DNA of 64,000 nucleotides from Desulfomicrobium apsheronum (GTDB lineage: Bacteria > Desulfobacterota > Desulfovibrionia > Desulfovibrionales > Desulfomicrobiaceae), in assembly GCF_900114115.1 (NCBI RefSeq), contig NZ_FORX01000001.1:62001-126000 (forward strand), read 5' to 3'. Position numbers and translations under genes: made by a program. Below the pieces are notes generated by a model. The model was given only the letters and a program-made list of their open reading frames with translations, searched no databases and was not told the DNA's origin. Below, piece after piece: positions 52,485 to 61,202 of this stretch; position 1 is the first letter of the stretch; each line of letters begins with the position of its first letter.

Positions 52485-52718
52485 ATGCGCCAAGCCTTCG
52501 TATACATCCTTTCCCTGTATCAGTATCTGATATCCCCGCTCTATTCTCCCTGTTGCCGTTTCACTCCTTCGTGTTCCGAATATGCCCGGCAGGCCATCTT
52601 GTCTCATGGAATTTTTCGGGGGATGGGCCTTGTCATCTGGCGGTTGTTACGTTGTCATCCCCTGTGTGCCGGTGGTTACGATCCGGTTCCCTCCCCTAAC
52701 TTGTCAAAGAGAGATTGA
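52485..52718 (+). CDS. yidD: Membrane protein insertion efficiency factor
   Basis: The 77-residue small protein shows the YidD pattern of an amphipathic N terminus and three conserved cysteines (SPLYSPCCRFTPSCSEYARQAI), with HPLCAGGYDPVP near the end. It sits on the inner membrane face and helps YidC-dependent insertion. GGAG is 6 bases before the ATG at 52485. It lies between rnpA and yidC as in most bacteria. Confidence 0.92.
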   Translation: MRQAFVYILSLYQYLISPLYSPCCRFTPSCSEYARQAILSHGIFRGMGLVIWRLLRCHPLCAGGYDPVPSPNLSKRD

Positions 52719-52723
52719 AATCA

Positions 52724-54328
52724 ATGGATAGCAATAAACGCGTCATCCTCGCTGTTTCCCTGTCGCTACTGGTGCTTCTGGGCTGGAATTACATATTCCC
52801 TCCGGCGCCTCCCCTGGAAACGGCCACACAGAATCTTTCCGCACCCAATCAGACCGAGGCGCCCGCTCCCCAGGACGCGGCGCAGGTGATGCCTTCCTCG
52901 CCAACCGTGCAGTTCACTCCCGCCGCGGGGGAAAAACTTTCCATTGAAACGCCCCTGTATCGCGCCGTGATCAACACCTCCGGCGGTGTGCTGGAGAGTT
53001 TCGAGCTCAAGGAATACAAGGAAACCATCGATCCGGACGCCAAAAACATCGATCTGGTCACGGCGCAGTCCGTGACCAAGGCGCCCATGGGTCTGATCTG
53101 GAATTCCATGCCGACCTGGGCCCAGGGCGAATGGACTGTGCAGGGCGGCGATCTGGATCTTTCCGACGGTCAGAGCGGCACCATTCAGTTGAGCGGCGTC
53201 GTAGGCGGCGTGCAGATGGACCGGGTGCTGACTTTCACCGGCGGCACCTACGAGGTCAAGGAAGAGGTCAAGATCACCAATGTCACTGCGGCGCAGATTC
53301 AGGGACATCTGGCCTTTTCCGTGTCCAGCGTTCCGCTCACGGCCGAGGGCGACAACTACAATCATACCAAGATCGCCTATATGACCGCTGGAAGTCTGAC
53401 CGAGGAAGACAGCCAGAAGGATCTTCAGATCGGCGTTGAATCTCCCACTCCGGCCCAGTGGGGCGGCATCGAGAGCAACTACTTTCTGCTGGGTATCGTG
53501 CCAACCTCTTCGGACATGTTCGCCCGCGCCAAGCTTGAGGACAATGTCTACCGCATGACCGTCGCCGATCAGGTCCTGCTTGATCCAGGCATCACGCAGC
53601 TGCGCACCGTGTCCTACTATTTCGGGCCCAAGACGGAAAAGAACCTCTCCATCATGCCCAAGGACCTCAAAGGCAGCATGCACTACGGGTTTTTCGACAT
53701 CATCGCCAAGCCGCTCAATCAGTTCCTGAATTTCCTGTACGGCTATGTCGGTAACTACGGCATAGCGATCATCATTTTGACCGTCATCATCAAGCTCCTC
53801 TTCTGGCCCTTGTCGCACAAGAGCTACAAGTCCATGGAGCAGATGAAGAAGTTGCAGCCCATGATGGCCAAGATTCGTGAAAAGTACGCCGATGACCGCG
53901 AAAAGATGAACTCCGAGATCATGCAGCTCTACAAGACCTACAAGGTCAACCCGGCCGGCGGTTGCGTGCCCATGCTGCTGCAGATTCCCGTGTTCTTCGC
54001 CTTGTACCAGGCCCTCCTCGGCGCCATCGAGCTCAGGCATGCGGCGTTCATTCCGACCCTGCCCTTCACGGACTTCGTCTGGCTGGCCGACCTCTCGGCC
54101 AAGGACCCCTACTACATCACGCCGCTGGTCATGGGCGCGACCATGTTCCTGCAGCAGCGTCTGTCTCCGCCCATGGGCGACCCGATGCAGGCCAAGATCA
54201 TGATGTTCATGCCTGTCATATTCACCTTCCTTTTCCTGAACTTTCCTTCCGGTCTGGTCGTGTACTGGTTGATCAACAACCTGCTGTCCATCGCCCAGCA
54301 GTCGTACATGATCAAAAAATCGAAGTAG
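52724..54328 (+). CDS. yidC: Membrane protein insertase YidC
   Basis: The 534-residue inner-membrane insertase begins with an N-terminal membrane anchor (VILAVSLSLLVLLGWNYIF). A Pro/Ala-rich linker and a periplasmic beta-sandwich domain (about 60-330) follow, then five membrane helices holding the catalytic Arg region (YGIAIIILTVIIKLLFWPLSHKSYKS). The C1 loop reads KIREKYADDREKMNSE. It inserts proteins alone or with SecYEG. The long periplasmic domain is the Gram-negative type. The ATG at 52724 follows the yidD stop by 5 bases. Confidence 0.96.
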   Translation: MDSNKRVILAVSLSLLVLLGWNYIFPPAPPLETATQNLSAPNQTEAPAPQDAAQVMPSSPTVQFTPAAGEKLSIETPLYRAVINTSGGVLESFELKEYKETIDPDAKNIDLVTAQSVTKAPMGLIWNSMPTWAQGEWTVQGGDLDLSDGQSGTIQLSGVVGGVQMDRVLTFTGGTYEVKEEVKITNVTAAQIQGHLAFSVSSVPLTAEGDNYNHTKIAYMTAGSLTEEDSQKDLQIGVESPTPAQWGGIESNYFLLGIVPTSSDMFARAKLEDNVYRMTVADQVLLDPGITQLRTVSYYFGPKTEKNLSIMPKDLKGSMHYGFFDIIAKPLNQFLNFLYGYVGNYGIAIIILTVIIKLLFWPLSHKSYKSMEQMKKLQPMMAKIREKYADDREKMNSEIMQLYKTYKVNPAGGCVPMLLQIPVFFALYQALLGAIELRHAAFIPTLPFTDFVWLADLSAKDPYYITPLVMGATMFLQQRLSPPMGDPMQAKIMMFMPVIFTFLFLNFPSGLVVYWLINNLLSIAQQSYMIKKSK

Positions 54329-54345
54329 CATTGAGGTCATGCCCA

Positions 54346-54369
54346 GCGGCGTCCGTTCATGGACGCCGC
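54346..54369 (+). other. Intergenic hairpin between yidC and jag
   Basis: GCGGCGTCC (54346-54354) and GGACGCCGC (54361-54369) form a perfect 9-bp stem with a 6-nt loop, 17 bases after the yidC stop. The T run starts 15 bases later, so it may only attenuate or protect the upstream message. Confidence 0.4.
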
Positions 54370-54423
54370 CGGACATGATGTGATGCGTTTTTTGATTTTT
54401 TCAGGAACGTGAAGGAGAGCTGG

Positions 54424-55302
54424 ATGAATACATACAAGGATTTTCAGGCCAAGACCGTGGACCAGGCCATCGATGACGCATGCCGCTTTTTTGCAGTTGA
54501 GCGCGACGCATTGGAAATTGAAATCGTCAGCGGCGGGTCATCCGGAATATTCGGTCTTGGCGCCAAAAAGGCGACCATCCGGGCTAAAAGGCGTCGCCTG
54601 AATCCGGCCGTGGAAGAGCCTTCCGTGACCGCTGTGCCCGAAACGGTGCGTGCCGTGCCTACGGCCGTTCCGGCTTTGCCCGAGGAAGAGGGCCTGGCCG
54701 ACGATGCCGCCCTTGAGCCGGATGCAGCCATCGATTTCGACGAGGAAGACGAGCCTCGCCCCGTCACGACGCTTTCCCCCGAGGAGATGGTCCGGCTGGA
54801 AGCGGATATCCGCACGATCATGACCGCCCTCATAACGCCCATCGCGGTCAACGTGACCCTGACGGTCGACGTGGCGTCAAGTCCGATCACCGTGCATATC
54901 GAGGACGGGGACAACTCGGGCCTGATCATCGGTCGTGACGGGCAGACCATCACCGCGCTCCAGTATCTGGCCAACCGTATCGTCTCCAAATCCTGGCCCC
55001 AGAGTCCGCGCATCCAGCTGGATGCGGGCGATTATCGCCAGAAGCAGGAGGAGCAGCTCCTCGGCATTGCCCAGTTCCTCTCGGAAAAGGCGAAGAAATC
55101 CGGGCGGGTGCAGAGCACAAGGCCGCTGTCTTCCTTTCATCGCCGGGTCGTGCACATGGCCCTGCAGGACGATCGCGGCGTGCAGACACGCAGCAAGGGC
55201 GAAGGGCACATGAAGCGGGTTCTCATCCTGCCGGTCAAGCGCGGTAAACCCGGCGGCCGGCCACCCAGACGTCAGGAAGCCGCCCAGGCTCGTCAATCCT
55301 AA
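54424..55302 (+). CDS. jag: Jag/KhpB-type RNA-binding protein
   Basis: The 292-residue protein has a Jag-N domain at the start (FQAKTVDQAIDDACRFFAVER, KRRRLN), an acidic Pro/Glu/Asp-rich linker (60-125), a KH domain (GLIIGRDGQTITALQYLANRIVS) and an R3H domain (RPLSSFHRRVVHMALQDD). The C terminus is basic. In other bacteria Jag/KhpB binds RNA and influences cell elongation. GAAGGAG lies 6 bases before the ATG at 54424. A strong terminator follows directly. Confidence 0.92.
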   Translation: MNTYKDFQAKTVDQAIDDACRFFAVERDALEIEIVSGGSSGIFGLGAKKATIRAKRRRLNPAVEEPSVTAVPETVRAVPTAVPALPEEEGLADDAALEPDAAIDFDEEDEPRPVTTLSPEEMVRLEADIRTIMTALITPIAVNVTLTVDVASSPITVHIEDGDNSGLIIGRDGQTITALQYLANRIVSKSWPQSPRIQLDAGDYRQKQEEQLLGIAQFLSEKAKKSGRVQSTRPLSSFHRRVVHMALQDDRGVQTRSKGEGHMKRVLILPVKRGKPGGRPPRRQEAAQARQS

Positions 55303-55307
55303 ACTTC

Positions 55308-55332
55308 GCGGGCCCTAGGCCCGCTTTTTTTT
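55308..55332 (+). terminator. Rho-independent terminator between jag and mnmE
   Basis: GCGGGCC/GGCCCGC forms a perfect 7-bp stem with a 3-nt loop, then eight T residues (55325-55332). The mnmE ATG begins 5 bases after the T run, so the terminator partly occupies the space where a ribosome-binding site would be expected. Confidence 0.88.
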
Positions 55333-55336
55333 CATC

Positions 55337-56710
55337 ATGAATACAAACTCCGACACCATCGTGGCCATCGCCACTCCCCCCGGCCAGGGCGCCATCGGCA
55401 TTGTCCGCCTGAGCGGCCCGGCCGCCGGGGAAATCGCGCGTGGTCTTTTTCATTCCTCTCGTCCAGGCTTCACGGCCTTTAAACCCTATCATCTGCATCA
55501 CGGGCAACTGCGAGACCCTGAAGGAAATTTTCTGGATGAGGTGCTGGCGGCTTTCATGCCCGGTCCGGGTTCCTTCACTGGAGAGGACGTCGTTGAATTG
55601 CAGTGCCATGGCGGCGGCGCGGTTTTGCGCCGGGTGGTGGAGGAATGTCTGGAGCATGGCGCGCGGCTGGCGGCTCCGGGCGAGTTTTCCAAGCGGGCTT
55701 TTCTCAATTCGCGCATGGATCTGACCCAGGCCGAGGCCATCATGGAGCTGGTCGGCGCGCCCACGGCCGTCGCCGTTGGGCTGGCCGGGAGCAAGCTTGA
55801 GGGTTTGCTGGCGCGTCGCATCGGCGAGCTTCGGGCCGGTCTTGAGTCCTTGCGCGTGCAGCTCTGCGTGGCTGTGGATTTTCCCGAGGACGAGGTCGAG
55901 TGTCTGGCCCCCGAGGATCTGGCGCGGGGCGTTGCCGAGGTCTGCGAGGCCATGACCGAGCTGGCCGACAATTACGATCGCGGGCGCTGCTGGCGCGACG
56001 GGGCTTTGGTGGTTTTGGCGGGGCAGGTAAACGCTGGCAAATCAAGCCTCATGAACGCGATCCTGGGCATCAATCGGGCCATAGTGACTGACATCCCGGG
56101 CACGACGCGGGACTATCTGGAGGAATCCGTGCAGATCGACGGTCTGCCAGTGCGGCTGGTGGACACGGCGGGTCTGCGAGCATCCCTCGACAGCGTGGAG
56201 CTTTTGGGCATCGAGCGCAGCCGCGAACTTCTCGGCCGGGCCGATCTGGTCCTGCTGGTCATCGATTCCGAACTCGGGCCTGGAGCCGAGGATCTGGACC
56301 TGGCCCTGAATACGGACAATCTGCTCGTTGTGGCCAACAAGATGGATCTTGTGGGCGGCGAGCCTGCTTGGCTTGACGAGAGTCCATGGAGTGAACGGGA
56401 GCTGTGTCCGCTATCCGCCAAGCATGGCCATGGCGTGTCTGATCTGCTGGCGGCCATCCGTCGGATCGTGGCCGCCACGGGCGCTCCCGAATCCGGAGCG
56501 CTGGTGCCCAACCTGCGCCAGCACACGGCCCTGGTCCGCGCCAGCGAAGAGCTTGCGCAAATGCTGGACGAACTCGCGGGCGGACTGCCCTACGACATTC
56601 TCTCCGTCCGCCTGGACACGGCCTGCGTTCTTCTGGCGGAAATCACAGGTGAGATATCCTCCCAGGAGGTGCTGAGCGCCGTGTTCGACGGATTTTGCAT
56701 CGGGAAGTGA
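55337..56710 (+). CDS. mnmE: tRNA uridine-5-carboxymethylaminomethyl modification GTPase MnmE
   Basis: The 457-residue GTPase modifies U34 of certain tRNAs with MnmG. The N-terminal formyl-THF-binding domain has PPGQGAIGIVRLSGP and HGG motifs. The G domain inserted in the helical part has AGQVNAGKSSLMN, DIPGTTRD, DTAGL and NKMD. The C terminus FCIGK carries the catalytic-type cysteine. All conserved motifs are intact. No Shine-Dalgarno is visible before the ATG, which follows a terminator T run at once; initiation may be leaderless or depend on an internal promoter I cannot place. Confidence 0.96.
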   Translation: MNTNSDTIVAIATPPGQGAIGIVRLSGPAAGEIARGLFHSSRPGFTAFKPYHLHHGQLRDPEGNFLDEVLAAFMPGPGSFTGEDVVELQCHGGGAVLRRVVEECLEHGARLAAPGEFSKRAFLNSRMDLTQAEAIMELVGAPTAVAVGLAGSKLEGLLARRIGELRAGLESLRVQLCVAVDFPEDEVECLAPEDLARGVAEVCEAMTELADNYDRGRCWRDGALVVLAGQVNAGKSSLMNAILGINRAIVTDIPGTTRDYLEESVQIDGLPVRLVDTAGLRASLDSVELLGIERSRELLGRADLVLLVIDSELGPGAEDLDLALNTDNLLVVANKMDLVGGEPAWLDESPWSERELCPLSAKHGHGVSDLLAAIRRIVAATGAPESGALVPNLRQHTALVRASEELAQMLDELAGGLPYDILSVRLDTACVLLAEITGEISSQEVLSAVFDGFCIGK

Positions 56711-56712
56711 CT

Positions 56713-58818
56713 TCAGGGCAACGTGAAGTTGATCTCCACCCGTTCCAGGCTCACTGCCTCAAGAATTACGTTCAGGGTCTGGCCCATGGCGAAGGTTTTT
56801 CCGGTGCGCTGGCCGAGCAGATCCTGGCGTTCCGGGTCAAATACGTAAAAGTCGTCCAGGGTGGCGAGCCGCACCAGTCCGTCCACGGGCATGTCCAGAA
56901 GTTCCACCCAGAAGCCGAAGTCGGCCACCCCTGAAACTACCCCGCGCATCTCCTCTCCAATCCGATCCTCAAGGGCCAGAATGGCCGATCTCTTCTGAAT
57001 CTCCCGTTCCGCCTCCATGGCTTTGCGTTCCAGGGCGTTCAATCCTTCGCAGATGCCCTGTACGTCTCCCACGCTCATTTTTTCCGCTTCATTCGCCAGC
57101 AGCCTTTTGAGTGACCTGTGCACCAGAAGATCCGCATAACGGCGGATGGGTGAGGTGAAGTGGCAGTACGCGACCGAGGCCAGTCCGTAATGACCGTCGT
57201 TGTCCGGTGAATATTGCGCCTGCATCATGGTGCGCAGGATGAGGCGGTTGACCAGATATTCGATGTCCGTGCCCTTGGCCGCATGTGATATCTGCTGCAG
57301 GCCCATCTGATCCATTTCCTTGGGCAGGCGGTCCACCAGGCTGGTGTGCGAGAGCATGCGCAGCAGGGTCTCCAGCTTTTTTTCGTCGGGCTGGGGATGG
57401 ATGCGGTACGGGAAGACGCGCTGGCGCTCGCCCATGTATTCGGCCACGCGTTCATTGGCCGCGATCATGAACTCCTCGATGAGGCGGTGGCTGAAGAGAC
57501 GGGTCCCGGCGTGGACGCTGATGATGTCCTCGATCACGCGGACCTGGGCCTCGGGGATGTCGAAATCCAGGCAGCCGCGATCCATGCGGCGCTTCATGAA
57601 AATCCTGGCCAGTTCCTCGGCGTCGCGCAGCATGGGCAGAAGCGGGGCCGTGTCCTGGTCCGGCGAGCCGTCCAGGGCGCTTTGCACCTGATTGTAGGTC
57701 AGACGGGCCTGACTCATGATCACAGCGTTGTAGAGCCGCGGCGCGCCGGGTTCGCCATCAAGCGAGTAGGGCGTGTCCACGACCATGGCCAGTCGCGGAA
57801 CCATCGGCCGCAGGCTGCACAGTCCGTTCGACAGGGCCTCGGGAAACATGGGCTCCACCGAGAGTGGGAAATAATAGGAATTGCCCCGGGTCAGCGCCTC
57901 GACGTCCAGTGGGGAGCCTTCGGGAACGTAATGAGCCACGTCGGCAATGGCCACGACCAGGCGGTATCCGTTCTCCTGTCGTTCGACGTAGACCGCGTCG
58001 TCGAAATCCTTGGCCGTCTCGCCGTCGATGGTCACCAATGCGAGGCGGCGCAGGTCATTTCGGCCTGCCCAGTCCTCGGGGGAGGGGACGTCCGGCAGGG
58101 CTTCGGCCTGCCGCAGCGTAGGAACCGGAAAGACTTCGGGAATGGAATAGCCGGTCTTGACGAGCAGTTCCTGGGTGGCCAGATCCCGCTCTTCTCCCAG
58201 ACGGCGTAGGGCGGTGCAGCGCCAAAGTCCCTTTTCTTGCTCCTCCACCGGCGCGACGCTCAGGATGTCGCCTTTTTCGGGGCTTGGAATGCCGCTGGTA
58301 TCGACCACGGTGTAGAAGGGCATGCGCGAGTCCGTGGGATGGCAGAAATAGCTGTCCTGATGGATGCGCCGGCTGACCCGGACCAGGAGTTCACGCGTGG
58401 CCCGGTCCAGAACCTCGACGACGCGTCCTTCCGGGGAGTCCTTCTTGCGCGAGCTGTCGATGACGGCGACGACCTTGTCGCCGGGCCAGGCTCCACCGAA
58501 GTTGCTGGGGTGGATGAAGAGATCCTTTTGCTTTTTGTCTTCGGAAATGAGGTAGCCCACTCCCGAGCGGCGCACGTCGAGGATGCCGGTCATGCGCGGC
58601 AGGTTGTCCAGGAGCCCGTAGCTCTTGCCCATCTGCACGATTTCGCCGCTCTCGACCATCTGGGCCAGCGTTGATTTGATGACCTTCTTGAGGGAGGCGT
58701 CGGCGTCGAACAGATCGTAGATGTTCTTGCTGCGCAGGGGCGCACCGGCCTGGTGCAGGGCGGTAAGAAGGTTTTTCTTGGAAAATTTGGTTTGTTTAGC
58801 TTGCTTTTTCGGGGGCAT
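56713..58818 (-). CDS. rnr: Ribonuclease R (RNB-family 3'-5' exoribonuclease)
   Basis: The 701-residue exoribonuclease degrades structured RNA. The N-terminal helix-turn-helix region (1-80), cold-shock-like domains, and the RNB domain with IDGETAKDFDDAV and RGNSYYFP are visible. A C-terminal S1 domain follows (VADFGFWVELLDMPVDGLV). The Lys-rich tail of E. coli RNase R is absent, and basic residues are at the N terminus instead. Its 5' end overlaps lpxK by 23 bases. It converges on mnmE with only 2 bases between stop codons and no terminator visible. Confidence 0.92.
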   Translation of the reverse strand: MPPKKQAKQTKFSKKNLLTALHQAGAPLRSKNIYDLFDADASLKKVIKSTLAQMVESGEIVQMGKSYGLLDNLPRMTGILDVRRSGVGYLISEDKKQKDLFIHPSNFGGAWPGDKVVAVIDSSRKKDSPEGRVVEVLDRATRELLVRVSRRIHQDSYFCHPTDSRMPFYTVVDTSGIPSPEKGDILSVAPVEEQEKGLWRCTALRRLGEERDLATQELLVKTGYSIPEVFPVPTLRQAEALPDVPSPEDWAGRNDLRRLALVTIDGETAKDFDDAVYVERQENGYRLVVAIADVAHYVPEGSPLDVEALTRGNSYYFPLSVEPMFPEALSNGLCSLRPMVPRLAMVVDTPYSLDGEPGAPRLYNAVIMSQARLTYNQVQSALDGSPDQDTAPLLPMLRDAEELARIFMKRRMDRGCLDFDIPEAQVRVIEDIISVHAGTRLFSHRLIEEFMIAANERVAEYMGERQRVFPYRIHPQPDEKKLETLLRMLSHTSLVDRLPKEMDQMGLQQISHAAKGTDIEYLVNRLILRTMMQAQYSPDNDGHYGLASVAYCHFTSPIRRYADLLVHRSLKRLLANEAEKMSVGDVQGICEGLNALERKAMEAEREIQKRSAILALEDRIGEEMRGVVSGVADFGFWVELLDMPVDGLVRLATLDDFYVFDPERQDLLGQRTGKTFAMGQTLNVILEAVSLERVEINFTLP

Positions 58819-59884
58819 GTAAAGTCCATGGTAGGTTGTGAAAACGATCGCCGAGCCAGTCGCGAAACGACAGGGGGCCGGCGGTTGAAAAGGATGTCGT
58901 TAGCTGTGGAGTCCACAGCCGTTCATCGGCAAAGGGCGCCAGTTTGACGGCGTCTTTTGGCGTGCAGACGATGTGCGCGCAGTTGTTGCGTTCGGCGGCC
59001 GCGACAATGGCCTGCCAGTCGGAGATGCCGAAGGGGTGATGATCGGGATAGATCAGATGACGGACCGGCTTTTCTCCGAGATCGGTCTTGCAGGTCTGAC
59101 ACACTTTGTCCGGATTGGCGATGGCCGTGACGAGCAGAAAGCGCTGGCCGTCCAGCGTGTCTTGGGTTTCGCCGGTCAAGGCGTTGGCCACGCCTCGGGC
59201 CGTGACCCGAAAAAAGAAGATGGGCTTGCCCAGGATCGCCAGCTTAATGTGGGCGATGGTTTCAAGGCAGCCGTCATCGTCGAACATGGTGTTGATCAGA
59301 AACGCATCGGCCCTGGCCAGGGCGGAGGTGTCCTCGCGCCATGATCCGGCGGGGATGACCCGGTTCCATTCTTCGTCCAGGTCGCGCGGACACAGGAGGC
59401 ACAGGTTCAGATCGCGCTGGATGCGCAGGTGCTGGTATCCGTCGTCGAGGACAAAGAGATCGGCCATTTTTCTGGCCGCGATCTTGCCCGCCCGGACGCG
59501 GTTGGGATCGACCAGGATTTGGGCCTGAGGGTGCGTGCGTTTGAGCAGCAGCGGTTCGTCACCCGCCTCGTGAGGCGGACTCAAAAGTTGGACCGCATAG
59601 GGCAGGTGCGGCGGTTTGCCGCCATAGCCGCGAGTCAGCACCGTGGGGCGAAGCCCTTCGTCGCGGGCCCAGTCCAGCAGCCAGGATACGACCGGGGTCT
59701 TGCCCGTGCCGCCCCAGGAGATGTTGCCTACACTGATGCAGGGGGCCGGAGGCCGCCAGGACACGCGCTTGCCCGAAGCATAGAGCCTGGCGCGCAGGCG
59801 CATAAGCCGGGCGTAGGCCTTGCTTAGGGGGCCCAGTATGTGGGGAAACTGGCTTTGCAGACGAGATATGCGGTCAGGAGTCAT
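58796..59884 (-). CDS. lpxK: Tetraacyldisaccharide 4'-kinase
   Basis: The 362-residue kinase phosphorylates the lipid A precursor at the 4' position. Features are the Walker A SWGGTGKTPV (K62), the catalytic LVDPNRVRAG region and LDDGYQHLRIQRDL. The N-terminal amphipathic helix anchors it to the inner membrane. It shows that the organism makes lipid A. rnr follows with a 23-base overlap. A terminator of the Bax-inhibitor gene lies just before its start codon, so its promoter must be very close to or inside that region. Confidence 0.94.
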   Translation of the reverse strand: MTPDRISRLQSQFPHILGPLSKAYARLMRLRARLYASGKRVSWRPPAPCISVGNISWGGTGKTPVVSWLLDWARDEGLRPTVLTRGYGGKPPHLPYAVQLLSPPHEAGDEPLLLKRTHPQAQILVDPNRVRAGKIAARKMADLFVLDDGYQHLRIQRDLNLCLLCPRDLDEEWNRVIPAGSWREDTSALARADAFLINTMFDDDGCLETIAHIKLAILGKPIFFFRVTARGVANALTGETQDTLDGQRFLLVTAIANPDKVCQTCKTDLGEKPVRHLIYPDHHPFGISDWQAIVAAAERNNCAHIVCTPKDAVKLAPFADERLWTPQLTTSFSTAGPLSFRDWLGDRFHNLPWTLHAPEKAS

Positions 59885-59895
59885 GATATGGGCGC

Positions 59896-59927
59896 CGAAA
59901 AAGGGAAAGGGCGGCTAGCAGCCGCCC
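59896..59927 (-). terminator. Terminator of the Bax inhibitor-1 gene
   Basis: On the minus strand GGGCGGCT/AGCCGCCC forms an 8-bp stem with a 3-nt loop, followed by TTTCCCTTTTT. It starts 6 bases after the stop of the Bax-inhibitor gene and ends only 12 bases before the lpxK start. Confidence 0.75.
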
Positions 59928-59932
59928 CTGGA

Positions 59933-60637
59933 TTAGTTTCGGGAAGATCCGAAGAATCGCAGCAAAAAGAGAAACAGGTTGATAAAGTCCAGATAAAGGG
60001 TCAGCGCGCCGAGAATTGTGCCGCGACGGACGGCCACTGTATCGTCCATGGGCGCGGACTCACCCATGACTTTAAGCTTCTGGGTGTCGTAGGCGGTGAG
60101 ACCGGTGAAGATGAGCACGCCGATGCCGCTGATGACGAAATCAAGGGCGGAGCTGGCCATGAAGATGTTCACGATGGAGGCGATGATGATGCCGATGAGT
60201 CCCATGAACAAGAAGCTGCCCCAGCCGGTCAGGTCCTTCTTTGTGGTAGCGCCGTAAACGCTCATGGCCGCGAACATGCCGGTGCAGACGATGAAGGCCT
60301 TGAAGATGGAGGCCGCCGTGTAGACCATGAGGATGGACGACAGCGTGGCACCGGTCAAGGCGCTGTACAGAAGAAAAAGTCCCGTGGCGGTGCCGGCGGA
60401 CATGCGATGCACGCCTCCGGATATGGCCAGAACCAGGCCGAACTGGGCGATGATCATGCCCCAGAAAATTATGGGATTGGCAAAGATGACCTGGGCAATA
60501 GCGGGCGTGTTGGCCACGGTATAGGCAACCACGGCGGTCAGCCCCAGCCCAAGGCTCATCCAGTTGTAGACCCCGCGCAGAAAAAGGTTGGTCGCCTGCA
60601 CATCGGTGCGGGTCTGGGAAACAGTCTGGAAGTTCAT
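59933..60637 (-). CDS. Bax inhibitor-1 (YbhL/YccA) family membrane protein
   Basis: The 234-residue protein has seven membrane segments and family-typical stretches: LRGVYNWMSLGLGLTAVVAY near the N terminus, LTAYDTQKLK and GALTLYLDFINLFLFLLRFFG at the end. The pair of Asp residues forming the pH-sensitive pore latch in family members is present in this C-terminal region (YDTQ, YLDF). Bacterial members affect Ca2+ leakage and interact with the FtsH/Hfl protease. Single gene with its own terminator. Confidence 0.92.
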   Translation of the reverse strand: MNFQTVSQTRTDVQATNLFLRGVYNWMSLGLGLTAVVAYTVANTPAIAQVIFANPIIFWGMIIAQFGLVLAISGGVHRMSAGTATGLFLLYSALTGATLSSILMVYTAASIFKAFIVCTGMFAAMSVYGATTKKDLTGWGSFLFMGLIGIIIASIVNIFMASSALDFVISGIGVLIFTGLTAYDTQKLKVMGESAPMDDTVAVRRGTILGALTLYLDFINLFLFLLRFFGSSRN

Positions 60638-60860
60638 TGTTCCTCCTCAATATTGTTATTTTTGTTCAGAATGAATTCCGGCAGTCCTTGCACGTATCCA
60701 GAGCATCCATCGTTATACTCCGGCCTGCATGGATTGACGCCAGAAATCAGCCCCTTTGATTTAGGTCATCTGGGGCGCAAGTCAAGGATTGGCGCTCTTA
60801 GGCTCAAAAATGGGCTCGAACTGACAAATTTTGTCAGCCATGCCTTGAATTCGCATCAGT

Positions 60861-61202
60861 TTGCCTGTTCCAGCCACCAAGAAAACACACAGATATCCCT
60901 CCGCAACAAAAAAATCCCCCCGCCACACCCCGGTCGAACTTTTGATCGTTGTGGCGATCATCGGTATCTTGGCCGCGATTGCGATTCCGCAGTTTACGAA
61001 GTATAAGAAAAATGCTGCTGCTTGCAATTCAGATATTCGAAACTGTATATCTGAGGCCGCTGCTAGATTTGCCAATTCTACAAGCGATAATAGTACGAAT
61101 TGTGTAAGCGAGATGCCCGGCAGTAAAGTCGGGTCAGGGAATACTGTCTACTGTCTAAGAAAAGGGGGCAAGTCTTCTTTTGACTTTTATCAATCATCTT
61201 GA
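60861..61202 (+). pseudogene. Degenerate type IV pilin remnant cut by a transposon
   Basis: The hydrophobic pilin helix VELLIVVAIIGILAAIAIPQ (about 60945-61004) and the following FTKYKKNAAACNSDIRNC are clear, but the leader site that should read GFTLVEL is PRHTPVEL, so G-1 and F+1 needed by the prepilin peptidase are gone. Only a TTG start is available. After about 61161 the frame runs into the terminal repeat of the transposase element, giving a non-pilin tail. About two Cys pairs of the pilin globular part remain. It is a broken gene; the 3' part is not found on the far side of the element. Confidence 0.75.

Noticed and set aside
52766..54376. 536-codon minus-strand frame opposite yidC
   Set aside because: yidC is unmistakable; the opposite frame has no protein-like motifs.
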